53,769 bases of DNA, taken from NCBI GenBank assembly GCA_902472315.1, contig CABRNM010000010.1, positions 1-53,769 of the forward strand, given 5' to 3'. The position numbers were made by a program, and so were the translations under genes. Positions 7,213 to 15,653 of the stretch are shown here, in pieces. Source of the DNA: an uncultured Collinsella sp. (GTDB lineage Bacteria > Actinomycetota > Coriobacteriia > Coriobacteriales > Coriobacteriaceae). The notes beneath the pieces were generated by a model. It saw nothing but the letters and a program-made list of their open reading frames with translations. It searched no databases and had not been told where the DNA came from. Within the stretch, counting starts at the first letter, position 1. Each line of letters begins with the position of its first letter.

Positions 7213-8676
7213 ATGGCCTCTAAAGCTCAAAACGACGAGATTATCGACCCTAATGGCCTCGATCTCTTTCGTCTGACCATGATGGTCATTACCGCCAGTA
7301 TTTGTGGCGGCATCTTCTCGCTTGCCGGCGATATGGCAGCGGGCGGGGCAAATACCGGTGCAGTTATCGTCTCGTGGGGAATTTGCTTTATTGGCGTCTT
7401 TGCGCTGATGATGGTGTTCAACGGTTTGTCTCAGGCCCGTCCCGACCTGACCGGCGGCATCTATGCATACGCTGCGGCCGGTTTTGGCGATTACATTGGA
7501 TTCAACTCCGCCTGGGGCTACTGGATCAGCGCATGTCTTTCCAACGTGAGCTTTGCGCTCTTGCTGTTTAGCGCGCTGGGCTATTTCTTCCCTGCGTTTG
7601 GCGCGGGCAACAACTTGCTTTCCATCGTCTGCGCCAGTGTGTTTTTGTGGTTCCTTACCGCCCTTGTGCTTCGTGGCGTTAAGGAGGCTGCGGGCATTAA
7701 CACGATCGTCACGTTGGCGAAGCTGGTGCCGCTGGGGCTCTTTGTGCTGAGTATCGTGCTCCTGGGTAAGTTCAACGTCGATATCTTTATGGACAACTTC
7801 TGGGGAGAGCCGGCTGGTCCTGGCTTTGGCGAGCAGGTTGTCTCGACCATGATCGCCCTTGTCTGGGTCTTCACGGGCATCGAGGGCGCTGTCGTTATCT
7901 CGGGCCGTGCAAAGTACGTGCGTGACGTCGGCCGCTCGACGGCACTTGGATTCGCGGCTGTGTTCACGCTGTATCTGATTATCTCGATGTTGTCACTCGG
8001 CATTATGCCGCGCGAGGAGATGGCACAGCTCGCAACGCCCTCCATGGCGGGAATTCTCGAGTGCGCAATCGGTCCTGTTGGCGCTGCCATCGTAAACCTT
8101 GGCGTTATTCTCTCGCTGGTCGGCGCGATGCTGGGCTACGTCATCATTGCATCCGAGACGCCGTTCGAGCCAGCGCGCCAGGGGTCCTTCCCTCTGGCGT
8201 TTGCCAAGACGAACAAACACGATGCCCCGGTGGTAACGGTTCTCGTGAGCTCCGGCATTACGCAACTCTTCTTGATCGTGTCGTATGTGGCGGCGAGCAC
8301 CTATCAGTTCTTCTATAGCTGCGCAGTCAATACGATTCTGGTTCCGTATGTTTGCTCGGCTGCCTATTACATGGTGATTGGCTGGAAGAACGAGCATCTG
8401 GACGGGCCGCATGCGCCAAGCGTCGGCAAAGCTCGCTTCTTCGGTACGCTCGGCTTCATCTACACATTGTTCCTGGTGTGGTCGACGGGTCTTCAGGGCG
8501 TTATGATCACGACGATCCTTTTTGCTCCGGCCATTCCCGTCTATATGCTGGGCGAGCGAGGCCGCGGTAAGCCGGTGCTTCCGCATCTGCACGACAAGCT
8601 GATCGCAGCGGTGGTCATTGTCGTGGCAATCATTTCGCTGTATCTGCACTTTGCCGGCATTGCGCCGATTGTCTAA
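7213..8676 (+). CDS. APC-family basic amino acid permease (arginine/ornithine antiporter-like)
   Basis: An integral membrane transporter of 487 residues with about 12-13 hydrophobic segments. The N-terminal TM1 motif ITASICGGIFSLAGDMAAGG has the unwound glycine-rich helix of the APC superfamily. FNGLSQARPDLTGGIYAYA and GYWISACLSNV are typical of the basic amino acid/polyamine antiporter branch that includes ArcD. Its position right after a dimethylargininase-family enzyme suggests import of arginine or methylarginine in exchange for citrulline or ornithine. The ribosome binding site GAAGGGGG is slightly far from the ATG (about 10 bases). Confidence 0.88.
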   Translation: MASKAQNDEIIDPNGLDLFRLTMMVITASICGGIFSLAGDMAAGGANTGAVIVSWGICFIGVFALMMVFNGLSQARPDLTGGIYAYAAAGFGDYIGFNSAWGYWISACLSNVSFALLLFSALGYFFPAFGAGNNLLSIVCASVFLWFLTALVLRGVKEAAGINTIVTLAKLVPLGLFVLSIVLLGKFNVDIFMDNFWGEPAGPGFGEQVVSTMIALVWVFTGIEGAVVISGRAKYVRDVGRSTALGFAAVFTLYLIISMLSLGIMPREEMAQLATPSMAGILECAIGPVGAAIVNLGVILSLVGAMLGYVIIASETPFEPARQGSFPLAFAKTNKHDAPVVTVLVSSGITQLFLIVSYVAASTYQFFYSCAVNTILVPYVCSAAYYMVIGWKNEHLDGPHAPSVGKARFFGTLGFIYTLFLVWSTGLQGVMITTILFAPAIPVYMLGERGRGKPVLPHLHDKLIAAVVIVVAIISLYLHFAGIAPIV

Positions 8677-8789
8677 GGCTATGGCGAGTTTCATTGCTAG
8701 GTAAGCCGGCGGGCATCGCGTATCGGTGCTACTTGGCATTCCATAGCTGATGTGGGTCTCTATAACGTGCCTATGTGAGCGCCCACCAA

Positions 8790-8823
8790 GCCCGCGCAGG
8801 TGACATTTGTTGCCAGCGCGGGC
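8790..8823 (+). terminator. Terminator after the permease gene
   Basis: GCCCGCGC (8790-8797) pairs with GCGCGGGC (8816-8823), followed by CTTTGCTGTT. It lies about 110 bases after the permease stop. Confidence 0.65.
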
Positions 8824-8854
8824 CTTTGCTGTTGCGGCGAAATGCTGCCGGCAG

Positions 8855-8901
8855 CTGGGGACGTTCCTGTTGTGCCGGCGCCTTGGGACACTCCTTGGTT
8901 G
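8855..8901. repeat. REP-like intergenic repeat, related to 42010-42059
   Basis: The stretch TGGGGACGTTCCTGTTG, then TGTGCCGGC and TTGGGAC...TCCTT, aligns along its length with 42010-42059 (TGGGGGACAGTCTCTATG, TGCCGGC, TTGGGACGGTCCTT). A GGATCATTTTG stretch at 8926-8936 resembles GGATCAGTTTG at 5359-5369. Between 8677 and 9040 I see no gene. Confidence 0.5.
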
Positions 8902-9047
8902 TTTTGCATGCGACGAAGGGAATGGATCATTTTGTCGAGGGGGCGGGCGGCTTTCGGTCCTCGGGGAAACCACGGCCCGGAATCCCCCTTGCACCAATCT
9001 GTCGATTGAACATCGGTGTGTGTTCGCGCTATCATGCGTGGTTAAAT

Positions 9048-9081
9048 GGTTAGCCATGGCAAACGGTTAGCCAAGTTAAAC
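9048..9081 (+). promoter_or_regulatory. Tandem DtxR/IdeR-like operator upstream of feoAB
   Basis: Two 17-bp units lie head to tail: GGTTAGCCATGGCAAAC (9048-9064) and GGTTAGCCAAGTTAAAC (9065-9081). The GGTTAGCC half is the half-site known for actinobacterial DtxR/IdeR iron regulators, and the first unit is nearly palindromic around GCCATGGC. Placement 42 bases before an iron transporter supports iron-dependent repression. Confidence 0.65.
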
Positions 9082-9122
9082 AAAATGCAACGCCCTGTGG
9101 GCGCCGGGGGAGGAACGCGGAC

Positions 9123-11483
9123 GTGAGACTCGATACACTCGAGATTGGAAAGGATGCCGTTGTCGCATCGGTGGCATCGGACGATCAGGCACTCCGACAG
9201 CATATTTTGGACATGGGCCTAACGCCGGGCACCGAAGTCACCATGATGAAGTACGCCCCTATGGGCGACCCGCTCGAGATTCGCCTGCGTGGCTATGAGT
9301 TGACGCTGCGCAAGGACGATGCCGCTCGCATCGAGCTCGTGGGCATTCACGACACCGATACGGGTCCGCGCGCTAACGCCGCAATCGGCACGACGGAGCA
9401 TCCGGCCCTGGGCGAGGGGACGTATTCGCCCCGCGCGGCAAAGACGGTCGTGCCCGAGGGCGCACCGCTGCATTTTGCCCTCGCCGGCAACCAAAACTGC
9501 GGCAAGACCACGCTGTTCAACCAGCTGACGGGCTCCAACCAGCATGTCGGTAACTTTCCTGGCGTGACGGTCGACCGCAAAGATGGCGCCATCCGCAACC
9601 ACCCCGAGGCGAGCGTCACTGATCTGCCCGGCATTTACTCTCTGTCGCCGTACACGGGCGAGGAGATCGTAAGCCGCCAGTTTATCCTGGATGAGCACCC
9701 CGACGCCATCATCGATATCATCGACGCCACCAACATCGAGCGTAACCTTTACCTGACGCTGCAGCTTATGGAGCTCGATCGACCCATGGTCATCGCGCTC
9801 AACATGATGGACGAGGTGACGGCCAACGGCGGCGCCGTGGACGTCAACCTGCTCGAGAGCCTGCTGGGCGTGCCTGTTGTTCCCATTAGTGCTGCCCGCA
9901 ACGAGGGTATTGGCGAGTTGGTGGATCATGCCTTGCACGTGGCGCGGTTCCGCGAGCGCCCCGGTCGCCTGGACTTCTGCGCGCCCGATGGTCCGGACGG
10001 CGGCGCGCTGCATCGCTGCATTCACGGCATCGCCAACCTTATCGAGGACCATGCCGCGACGGCGCACATTCCCGTGCGTTTTGCGGCGACCAAGCTGGTT
10101 GAGGGCGACGAGCTGGTGACCGAGGCGCTTCACCTGGACCGCAACGAGCTCGACGCCATCGAGCACATCATTAGCCAAATGGAGGGCGAGGCCGGCACCG
10201 ACCGTCTATCTGCGCTGGCTGACATGCGCTTCGGCTTTATCGGCGACGTGTGCGGGCGTTGCGTCGTCAAGCCGCACGAGAGCCGCGAGCACGTGCGCTC
10301 CGTCAAGATTGACCGCATCCTGACGGGTCGCTACACGGCCATCCCGGCGTTCCTGGTGATCATGGGTCTCGTCTTTTGGCTGACGTTTGGCGTGATCGGC
10401 GCGGCGTTGCAGGGACTTATGGAGGACGGCATCGCTGCCATCATCGCCTCGGCCGATGCGGGTCTCAAGGCGTTCGGCACCAACGACGTAGTGCGCTCGC
10501 TGGCTGTCGACGGCGTGCTTACGGGCGTGGGCAGCGTGCTGACCTTCCTGCCGATTATCGTCGTGCTCTTTTTGTTCCTCTCCATTCTGGAAGACTCGGG
10601 CTACATGGCGCGCGTGGCCTTTGTCATGGATAAGGTATTGCGTCGCTTTGGCCTGTCGGGCCGCAGCTTTGTGCCCATGCTCGTCGGTTTTGGCTGCACC
10701 GTGCCGGCTATCATGTCGACCCGTACGCTCCCATCCGAGCACGACCGCAAGATGACCGTCATGCTCACGCCGTTCATGAGCTGCTCGGCCAAGCTGCCGG
10801 TTTACGGCTTGCTGTGCGGAGCATTCTTCCCGCAGGCGACGGTCCCCGCCATGGTCTCGCTCTATCTGATTGGCATTGCGGTCGGCTGCATTGCCGCTCT
10901 GGTGCTCAACCGCACGGCATTTAAGGGCGACCCGGTGCCGTTTATCATGGAGCTTCCCAACTACCGCTTGCCGAGTGTCAAGACGACGGTGATGCTGGCA
11001 TGGGATAAGGCCAAGGACTTTATTACCAAGGCCTTTACCATTATCTTTGCCGCGACCGTGGTCATCTGGTTCCTTCAGACGTTCGACATCCGCTTTAATG
11101 TGGTCGCCGATCAGTCGCAGAGTCTGCTTGCCGGTCTGGGTAGCATTATCGCGCCGGCGCTGGCGCCGCTTGGCTTTGGCGACTGGCGTGCATCCACGGC
11201 GCTCGTCACCGGACTTATCGCCAAGGAGAGTGTCATCTCGACCCTCACGGTGCTTTTGGGCGCGACCTCGCCTGCGGTGTTGTCGACCATGTTCTCTCCG
11301 TTTACTGCCTACGTGTTCCTGGTCTTTACGCTGCTGTACCCGCCCTGCGTGGCAGCCATCGGTGCCGTCAAGAGCGAGTTGGGCGCGCGCTACGCCGTTG
11401 CCGTGTTCGCGTTTCAAGTGACGGTCGCCTGGATCGTGGCGTTTGTCGTGCATTCGGCGGGCATATTGCTGGGGCTGGCTTAG
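9123..11483 (+). CDS. feoB: FeoA-FeoB fusion ferrous iron transporter
   Basis: A 786-residue inner membrane Fe(II) importer. Residues 1-75 are a FeoA (SH3-like) domain (LRQHILDMGLTPGTEVTMM). A linker leads to the FeoB G domain: G1 GNQNCGKTT (122-130), NFPGVTVD, DLPGIYSLSPY, NMMD and SAARNEG. The C-terminal half has the membrane core with GYMARVAFVMDK, VGFGCTVPAIMSTR (conserved GC-x-x-P) and LTPFMSCSAKLPVY. FeoA and FeoB are usually separate; here they are one chain. It starts at GTG 9123 behind GGGGGAGGAA. No feoC is seen. Regulation is probably through the DtxR-like sites at 9048-9081. Confidence 0.96.
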   Translation: MRLDTLEIGKDAVVASVASDDQALRQHILDMGLTPGTEVTMMKYAPMGDPLEIRLRGYELTLRKDDAARIELVGIHDTDTGPRANAAIGTTEHPALGEGTYSPRAAKTVVPEGAPLHFALAGNQNCGKTTLFNQLTGSNQHVGNFPGVTVDRKDGAIRNHPEASVTDLPGIYSLSPYTGEEIVSRQFILDEHPDAIIDIIDATNIERNLYLTLQLMELDRPMVIALNMMDEVTANGGAVDVNLLESLLGVPVVPISAARNEGIGELVDHALHVARFRERPGRLDFCAPDGPDGGALHRCIHGIANLIEDHAATAHIPVRFAATKLVEGDELVTEALHLDRNELDAIEHIISQMEGEAGTDRLSALADMRFGFIGDVCGRCVVKPHESREHVRSVKIDRILTGRYTAIPAFLVIMGLVFWLTFGVIGAALQGLMEDGIAAIIASADAGLKAFGTNDVVRSLAVDGVLTGVGSVLTFLPIIVVLFLFLSILEDSGYMARVAFVMDKVLRRFGLSGRSFVPMLVGFGCTVPAIMSTRTLPSEHDRKMTVMLTPFMSCSAKLPVYGLLCGAFFPQATVPAMVSLYLIGIAVGCIAALVLNRTAFKGDPVPFIMELPNYRLPSVKTTVMLAWDKAKDFITKAFTIIFAATVVIWFLQTFDIRFNVVADQSQSLLAGLGSIIAPALAPLGFGDWRASTALVTGLIAKESVISTLTVLLGATSPAVLSTMFSPFTAYVFLVFTLLYPPCVAAIGAVKSELGARYAVAVFAFQVTVAWIVAFVVHSAGILLGLA

Positions 11484-11525
11484 TTATTTATTGACGGCGC
11501 AACCTCTGTGTATCGAATTGTTTTC

Positions 11526-11558
11526 GGCCCCGCATCTGTTGCTGACAGATGCGGGGCC
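11526..11558 (+). terminator. Terminator-like hairpin after feoAB
   Basis: GGCCCCGCATCTGT (11526-11539) and ACAGATGCGGGGCC (11545-11558) form a perfect 14-bp stem with a five-base loop. The downstream tract is not T-rich. Confidence 0.7.
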
Positions 11559-11604
11559 GTTGCTATATAATCGCCTCCGCTCAAAATGATTGGAGACGTT
11601 ATAT

Positions 11605-12801
11605 ATGAGTCAGGCAAGGCAAGACGGCATCACGCTCAGGCAGTGGCTCCCGCTCGTCGGGCTCACCTGCTGTGCGTTCGTGTTCAACACGTCGGAGTTT
11701 ATGCCCATCGGCCTTTTGACTGATATCGCCGCGTCGTTCTCGCTCACCGAGGCCCAGGCGGGCATCATGATCTCGGTCTACGCCTGGGGCGTCATGCTGT
11801 TGTCGTTACCACTCATGGTGTTTGCCTCGCGTTTCGAGTTTAAGCGGATGCTGCTGGGCGTGCTGGCCGTGTTCTCGCTCGGTCAGTTCCTGTCCGCTGT
11901 GGCGCCGACCTATCCCATCCTGGTCTGCGCGCGCCTGGTGGTCGCCTGCGCACATGCCGTGTTCTGGTCAGTCGCCTCGATTATGGCCTCGCGCCTGGTC
12001 GACACTCGCCACGGCGCGCTCGCCATCAGCATGATCGCCACGGGCTCGTCCATCGCGCAGATCTTTGGCCTGCCTCTCGGTCGCGCCATTGGCTTGGCCG
12101 TGGGCTGGCGCATGACGTTTGCCGTGGTCGGGGGCCTCTCAGCCATCGCGGTCGTCTACCAGGCAGCGGTGTTCCCGGCCATGCCGGCGGGTGAGCGCTT
12201 TACCGTCAAACAGCTGCCCGAGCTGCTCAAGAACCCGCTCCTCATCGCGCTCTACGCAGTCACGGTCTTCATGGCGACCGGCTATTACGCAAGCTACAGC
12301 TATATCGAGCCCTTCCTGGCGCAGGTCGCGCACGTCGATGCGGGCGCCATCACCATGACGCTGACGGCGTTTGGCTGTTCCGGCTTGGTGGGCAGCTGGC
12401 TGTTCAGCCGCCTGTTCGACGGGCACCGTTTTCCGTTCCTTGCTATCACGCTTTCCGGCGTGCCGGTGGCTCTGCTGCTCATGGGGCCGGCCGCATCGTC
12501 GCTCGTGACAGTGCTTGCCGTCTGCGCACTGTGGGGTTGCTGCGCCACGGCCTTTAACGTGGCGTTTCAGGCCGAGCTCATCAAGCACACGCCGGCAGAT
12601 TCGTCGGCCGTCGCCATGTCGATCTTCTCGGGCCTGTTTAACCTCGGTATTGGCACGGGCACCGCAATCGGCGGCGCCGTGGTTTCGGGTCCCGGTATCG
12701 CTTGGATCGGCTTCGCGGGCGGGGCGATTGCCGTCGTGGGCGTCATCCTCGCTATCACGGTGCTATTCCCGGCCATACGCCGCGCAAAGCCCGTCGCCTA
12801 G
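11605..12801 (+). CDS. MFS transporter, DHA1/SotB-like exporter
   Basis: A 12-helix major facilitator of 398 residues. The segment FNTSEFMPIGLLTDIAASF and SLTEAQAGIMISVYAWGVM are typical of the DHA1 drug/sugar efflux (SotB, arabinose efflux) subgroup, with the usual charged loop SRFEFKRML between TM2 and TM3. The ATG at 11605 has TTGGAGA about eight bases upstream. It stands alone between two hairpins. The substrate cannot be decided; efflux of sugars or small drugs is the family norm. Confidence 0.85.
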   Translation: MSQARQDGITLRQWLPLVGLTCCAFVFNTSEFMPIGLLTDIAASFSLTEAQAGIMISVYAWGVMLLSLPLMVFASRFEFKRMLLGVLAVFSLGQFLSAVAPTYPILVCARLVVACAHAVFWSVASIMASRLVDTRHGALAISMIATGSSIAQIFGLPLGRAIGLAVGWRMTFAVVGGLSAIAVVYQAAVFPAMPAGERFTVKQLPELLKNPLLIALYAVTVFMATGYYASYSYIEPFLAQVAHVDAGAITMTLTAFGCSGLVGSWLFSRLFDGHRFPFLAITLSGVPVALLLMGPAASSLVTVLAVCALWGCCATAFNVAFQAELIKHTPADSSAVAMSIFSGLFNLGIGTGTAIGGAVVSGPGIAWIGFAGGAIAVVGVILAITVLFPAIRRAKPVA

Positions 12802-12817
12802 CCACATCCTCCTCATC

Positions 12818-12884
12818 AGTTGCGGTGAAATAGTTCCTGTTTAAGGCCTCTGAAGGCCCAAGCAGGAACTATTTCACCGCAACT
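12818..12884. terminator. Long perfect hairpin after the MFS gene
   Basis: A 22-bp perfect stem (12818-12839 with 12863-12884) encloses a small inner hairpin GGCCT-CTGA-AGGCC, and TTATTTTG follows. It may act as a terminator. It shares the long-arm design but not the core of palindromes A-D. Confidence 0.65.
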
Positions 12885-12955
12885 TATTTTGGGGGAGAGG
12901 ATACAAGCTGGGCATACAATGGATGTCGTTGTGTTGAGCTTACCGGGAGGTTGCT

Positions 12956-14332
12956 ATGTGGGCATACGAGACGACGTTCTATCAGATCTATCCGCTGGGC
13001 TTTTGCGGAGCTCCGCGCGAAAACGCCGCGCCCGTTGCCGAGGATGAGCTCGCCCAGGCTGCCAACGCCGCGCCCAACCCCGATGCGCCCATCATGAAAA
13101 TCGCCCAATGGGCAGACTACTTGCAGGAACTCGGCGTTGGCGCTGTGCTCATCAACCCGCCGCTCGAGTCTGATAGCCACGGCTACGATACGCGCAGCCT
13201 GCGCCACATCGACCGCCGCCTGGGTGGGGACGCCGACTTTGCCGCCGTATGCGACACACTGCATGCCCACGGCATCCGCGTGGTGCTCGACGCCGTCTTC
13301 AACCACGTCGGTCGCGGCTTTTGGGCCTTCCGCGATGTGCAGGAGCGCAAGTGGGACTCGCCCTACAAGGATTGGTTCCACATCAGCTTTGACGGCGATT
13401 CCTGCTATGGCGACGGCTTTTGGTACGAGGGCTGGGAAGGCCATTTTGAGCTTGTGAAGCTCAACCTGCAAAACCCCGCCGTGGTCGATTACCTGCTCGA
13501 GTCCGTGCGCCGTTGGGCCGATGTCTTTGGCGTCGACGGTCTGCGCCTGGACGTCGCCTACATGCTCGACCGCGATTTCATGCGTCGTCTGCATAGCTTT
13601 ACCCGTGGGCTCAAGCCCGGCTTTGTGCTGATTGGTGAGACGCTCCACGGCGACTACAACCAGATCGTCAACGAAGAGATGCTCGACTCCTGTACCAACT
13701 ACGAGTGTTACAAGGGCCTGTACTCCAGCTTTAATTCGGTCAACATGTTCGAGATTGCCCATTCGCTGCATCGCCAGTTTGGCGGCGACCCGTGGTGCAT
13801 CTACCGCGGCAAACACCTGCTGTCGTTTGTCGACAACCACGACGTGCCGCGCTTGGCGAGCATCCTCACCGACAAGTCCTGCCTGCGCCCCGCCTATGGC
13901 ATGCTGTTTGGCATGCCGGGCATCCCGTGCGTCTACTACGGCAGCGAGTGGGGAATTGCTGGCGAAAAGGGCGGCCCCGATGGCGACTGGGCGCTGCGAC
14001 CTGCGCTCGATGAGCCTGCGCCCAACGAGCTGACGGCTTTCATCAAGCAGCTCACGCACCTGCGCTCGGCCGACGACGCGGCGGCCCGTGCTCTCAACTA
14101 CGGTGCCTATCGCAACGTGGTGATCCAGAACAAGCAGCTGCTGTTCGAGCGCGCCTGCGACGACGCGACGGTGCTTGTGGCGGTCAATGCCGTGAACGAG
14201 CCCTATACCTTTGGAGCCGGCGAACTCAACGACTCCTTCGTCGACCTACTTGCCGACGATGCCCCCACGGTCGAGCTGACGGGTACCCTTGAGCTTGCAC
14301 CCTACGAGGTGCGCTATCTGCTGAGGGCCTAG
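12956..14332 (+). CDS. GH13 alpha-amylase family glycoside hydrolase
   Basis: A cytoplasmic (no signal peptide) alpha-glucan-active enzyme of 458 residues. Conserved GH13 regions are in order: region I DAVFNHVG, region II GLRLDVAY with the catalytic aspartate, region III LIGETLHG with the acid/base glutamate, and region IV SFVDNHDVPR with the third aspartate. The family makes or breaks alpha-1,4 or 1,6 glucosidic bonds; length and cytoplasmic location fit a maltodextrin glucosidase or sucrose phosphorylase-like role. GGGAGG precedes the ATG. The next gene starts four bases after its stop and is likely co-transcribed. Confidence 0.9.
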   Translation: MWAYETTFYQIYPLGFCGAPRENAAPVAEDELAQAANAAPNPDAPIMKIAQWADYLQELGVGAVLINPPLESDSHGYDTRSLRHIDRRLGGDADFAAVCDTLHAHGIRVVLDAVFNHVGRGFWAFRDVQERKWDSPYKDWFHISFDGDSCYGDGFWYEGWEGHFELVKLNLQNPAVVDYLLESVRRWADVFGVDGLRLDVAYMLDRDFMRRLHSFTRGLKPGFVLIGETLHGDYNQIVNEEMLDSCTNYECYKGLYSSFNSVNMFEIAHSLHRQFGGDPWCIYRGKHLLSFVDNHDVPRLASILTDKSCLRPAYGMLFGMPGIPCVYYGSEWGIAGEKGGPDGDWALRPALDEPAPNELTAFIKQLTHLRSADDAAARALNYGAYRNVVIQNKQLLFERACDDATVLVAVNAVNEPYTFGAGELNDSFVDLLADDAPTVELTGTLELAPYEVRYLLRA

Positions 14333-14335
14333 CTC

Positions 14336-14899
14336 GTGGCCGTGCCGGACGAGGGCTATCAACATATTGAGCATGGGTTTGAACCCGTGTTTGACGAGCA
14401 CTCGCGCGTTTTGGTGCTCGGGTCGTTTCCCTCGGTGCTTTCGCGTGCCAATGCCTTTTATTACGGTAACCCTCAGAATCGCTTTTGGCGCGTGATGGCC
14501 GCATGTCTCGGTGTGCCCGTGCCGCCCAACGAGGGCGACCCTTTGGCAAGCGGTGAGCCTGCGACGCTCGACGCCTCGATTGTCGTCAAGCGCTCCATGC
14601 TGCTGAACGGCGGCGTAGCCCTGTGGGACGTGATCGAGAGCTGTGACATTAAGGGCTCGAGTGACGCGAGCATTCGCAACGTTGTGCCGGCACATATCGA
14701 GCGCATTACCGGCGCAGCTCCCATTGAGCAGGTGATATGCAACGGAGGTACGGCGGGGCGCCTTTATAAGCGCTATCTACAGGAGCGGACGGGTCTGTCC
14801 GCTGTCGTATTGCCGTCAACTAGTCCCGCCAATGCCGCCTGGCGTCTGGAGCGTCTTGTTGAGCGTTGGCACGAAGCCGTTGACTGGGCCGCTCTCTAA
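14336..14899 (+). CDS. DNA-deoxyinosine (hypoxanthine) glycosylase, UDG superfamily
   Basis: A DNA repair glycosylase of 187 residues that would remove deaminated adenine (hypoxanthine) from DNA. The motifs LVLGSFPSVLSR, YYGNPQNRFWRVM and VVLPSTSPANA match the family 6 (HDG) branch of the uracil-DNA glycosylase superfamily. GTG at 14336 lies three bases after the upstream TAG, so translation is probably coupled to the GH13 gene despite no functional link. The stop is one base from the stop of the convergent gene on the other strand. Confidence 0.85.
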   Translation: MAVPDEGYQHIEHGFEPVFDEHSRVLVLGSFPSVLSRANAFYYGNPQNRFWRVMAACLGVPVPPNEGDPLASGEPATLDASIVVKRSMLLNGGVALWDVIESCDIKGSSDASIRNVVPAHIERITGAAPIEQVICNGGTAGRLYKRYLQERTGLSAVVLPSTSPANAAWRLERLVERWHEAVDWAAL

Positions 14900-14900
14900 T

Positions 14901-15560
14901 TTAGATATCTGATTGGGCGCGGGCGCCGAGGCGTTTGATGATGGCGCGCCAAATTAATGCGGGCACAGCAGGCCTAGCGCGCACCATGCCGCCGTCATCG
15001 ACGCTACCGGCATTGCCGCCGCCAAGTCGCTGCGCATGCTCGACGGAGCAGCCCATGCGAACGGCGCCTACGAGCTTGTCCATCGCTTCGGAAAATGGCC
15101 GGCGCAAGAGGCCCATACGCGGTGAGTGGCGAAGCGCCGCAATACCGCTGCCGGCACAGACGACAACGCCGCCACACCACAATTGGTCATGGCGCTCACA
15201 TGCCTTGTGCAGACGAACGGCGGTCCCGCGCGCCTGCTTAGCGCCCTCTTGTGCGGCTCGAATCGCGGCATAGACGCGCGTTCCCGTACCGCCAAAGTGC
15301 TCAAGCGCCTGCTCGATAGCTGTCAACGTCTCATCGTCAGCCATATCTTCAATGGCCAGCACCATGCCATCGACTGCACCGGCATCATCCGCCTCCAAAT
15401 CGACCGGGCGGGGGAGCGCGGTGCCGGAAAGCCGGGCATAGGCCGCGATGGCATCCTGCAGGTCCCAGAGCAAAAACTCAAGATCGGCGCTATTGGGAAT
15501 GCTGATATACGCAATGGTCTGCAACGTTTTTGGTACATCGCCGCGTGCGGTCGTCTCCAT
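14901..15560 (-). CDS. Unrecognised 219-residue protein
   Basis: I do not recognise this family with confidence. The N-terminus (QTIAYISIPNSADLEFLLWDLQDAIA) looks like a beta strand then helix. The middle (GGVVVCAGSGIAALRHSPRM) is glycine rich and resembles the flavodoxin-like or FMN-reductase-like folds of poorly characterised anaerobe proteins, but this is weak. There is no signal peptide or clear membrane segment. AAAGGAGG lies at good spacing before the ATG, so it is a real gene. It is convergent with the glycosylase gene and divergent from the aminotransferase. Confidence 0.7.
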   Translation of the reverse strand: METTARGDVPKTLQTIAYISIPNSADLEFLLWDLQDAIAAYARLSGTALPRPVDLEADDAGAVDGMVLAIEDMADDETLTAIEQALEHFGGTGTRVYAAIRAAQEGAKQARGTAVRLHKACERHDQLWCGGVVVCAGSGIAALRHSPRMGLLRRPFSEAMDKLVGAVRMGCSVEHAQRLGGGNAGSVDDGGMVRARPAVPALIWRAIIKRLGARAQSDI

Positions 15561-15653
15561 GCCGCCTCCTTTCCGGTTGGTTTCCGTTTAGGTTACACCG
15601 TCTGACGGCGCCCCGCCGCGCTATCCTAGTGCAACCCTTACGAAAGGAATGCC

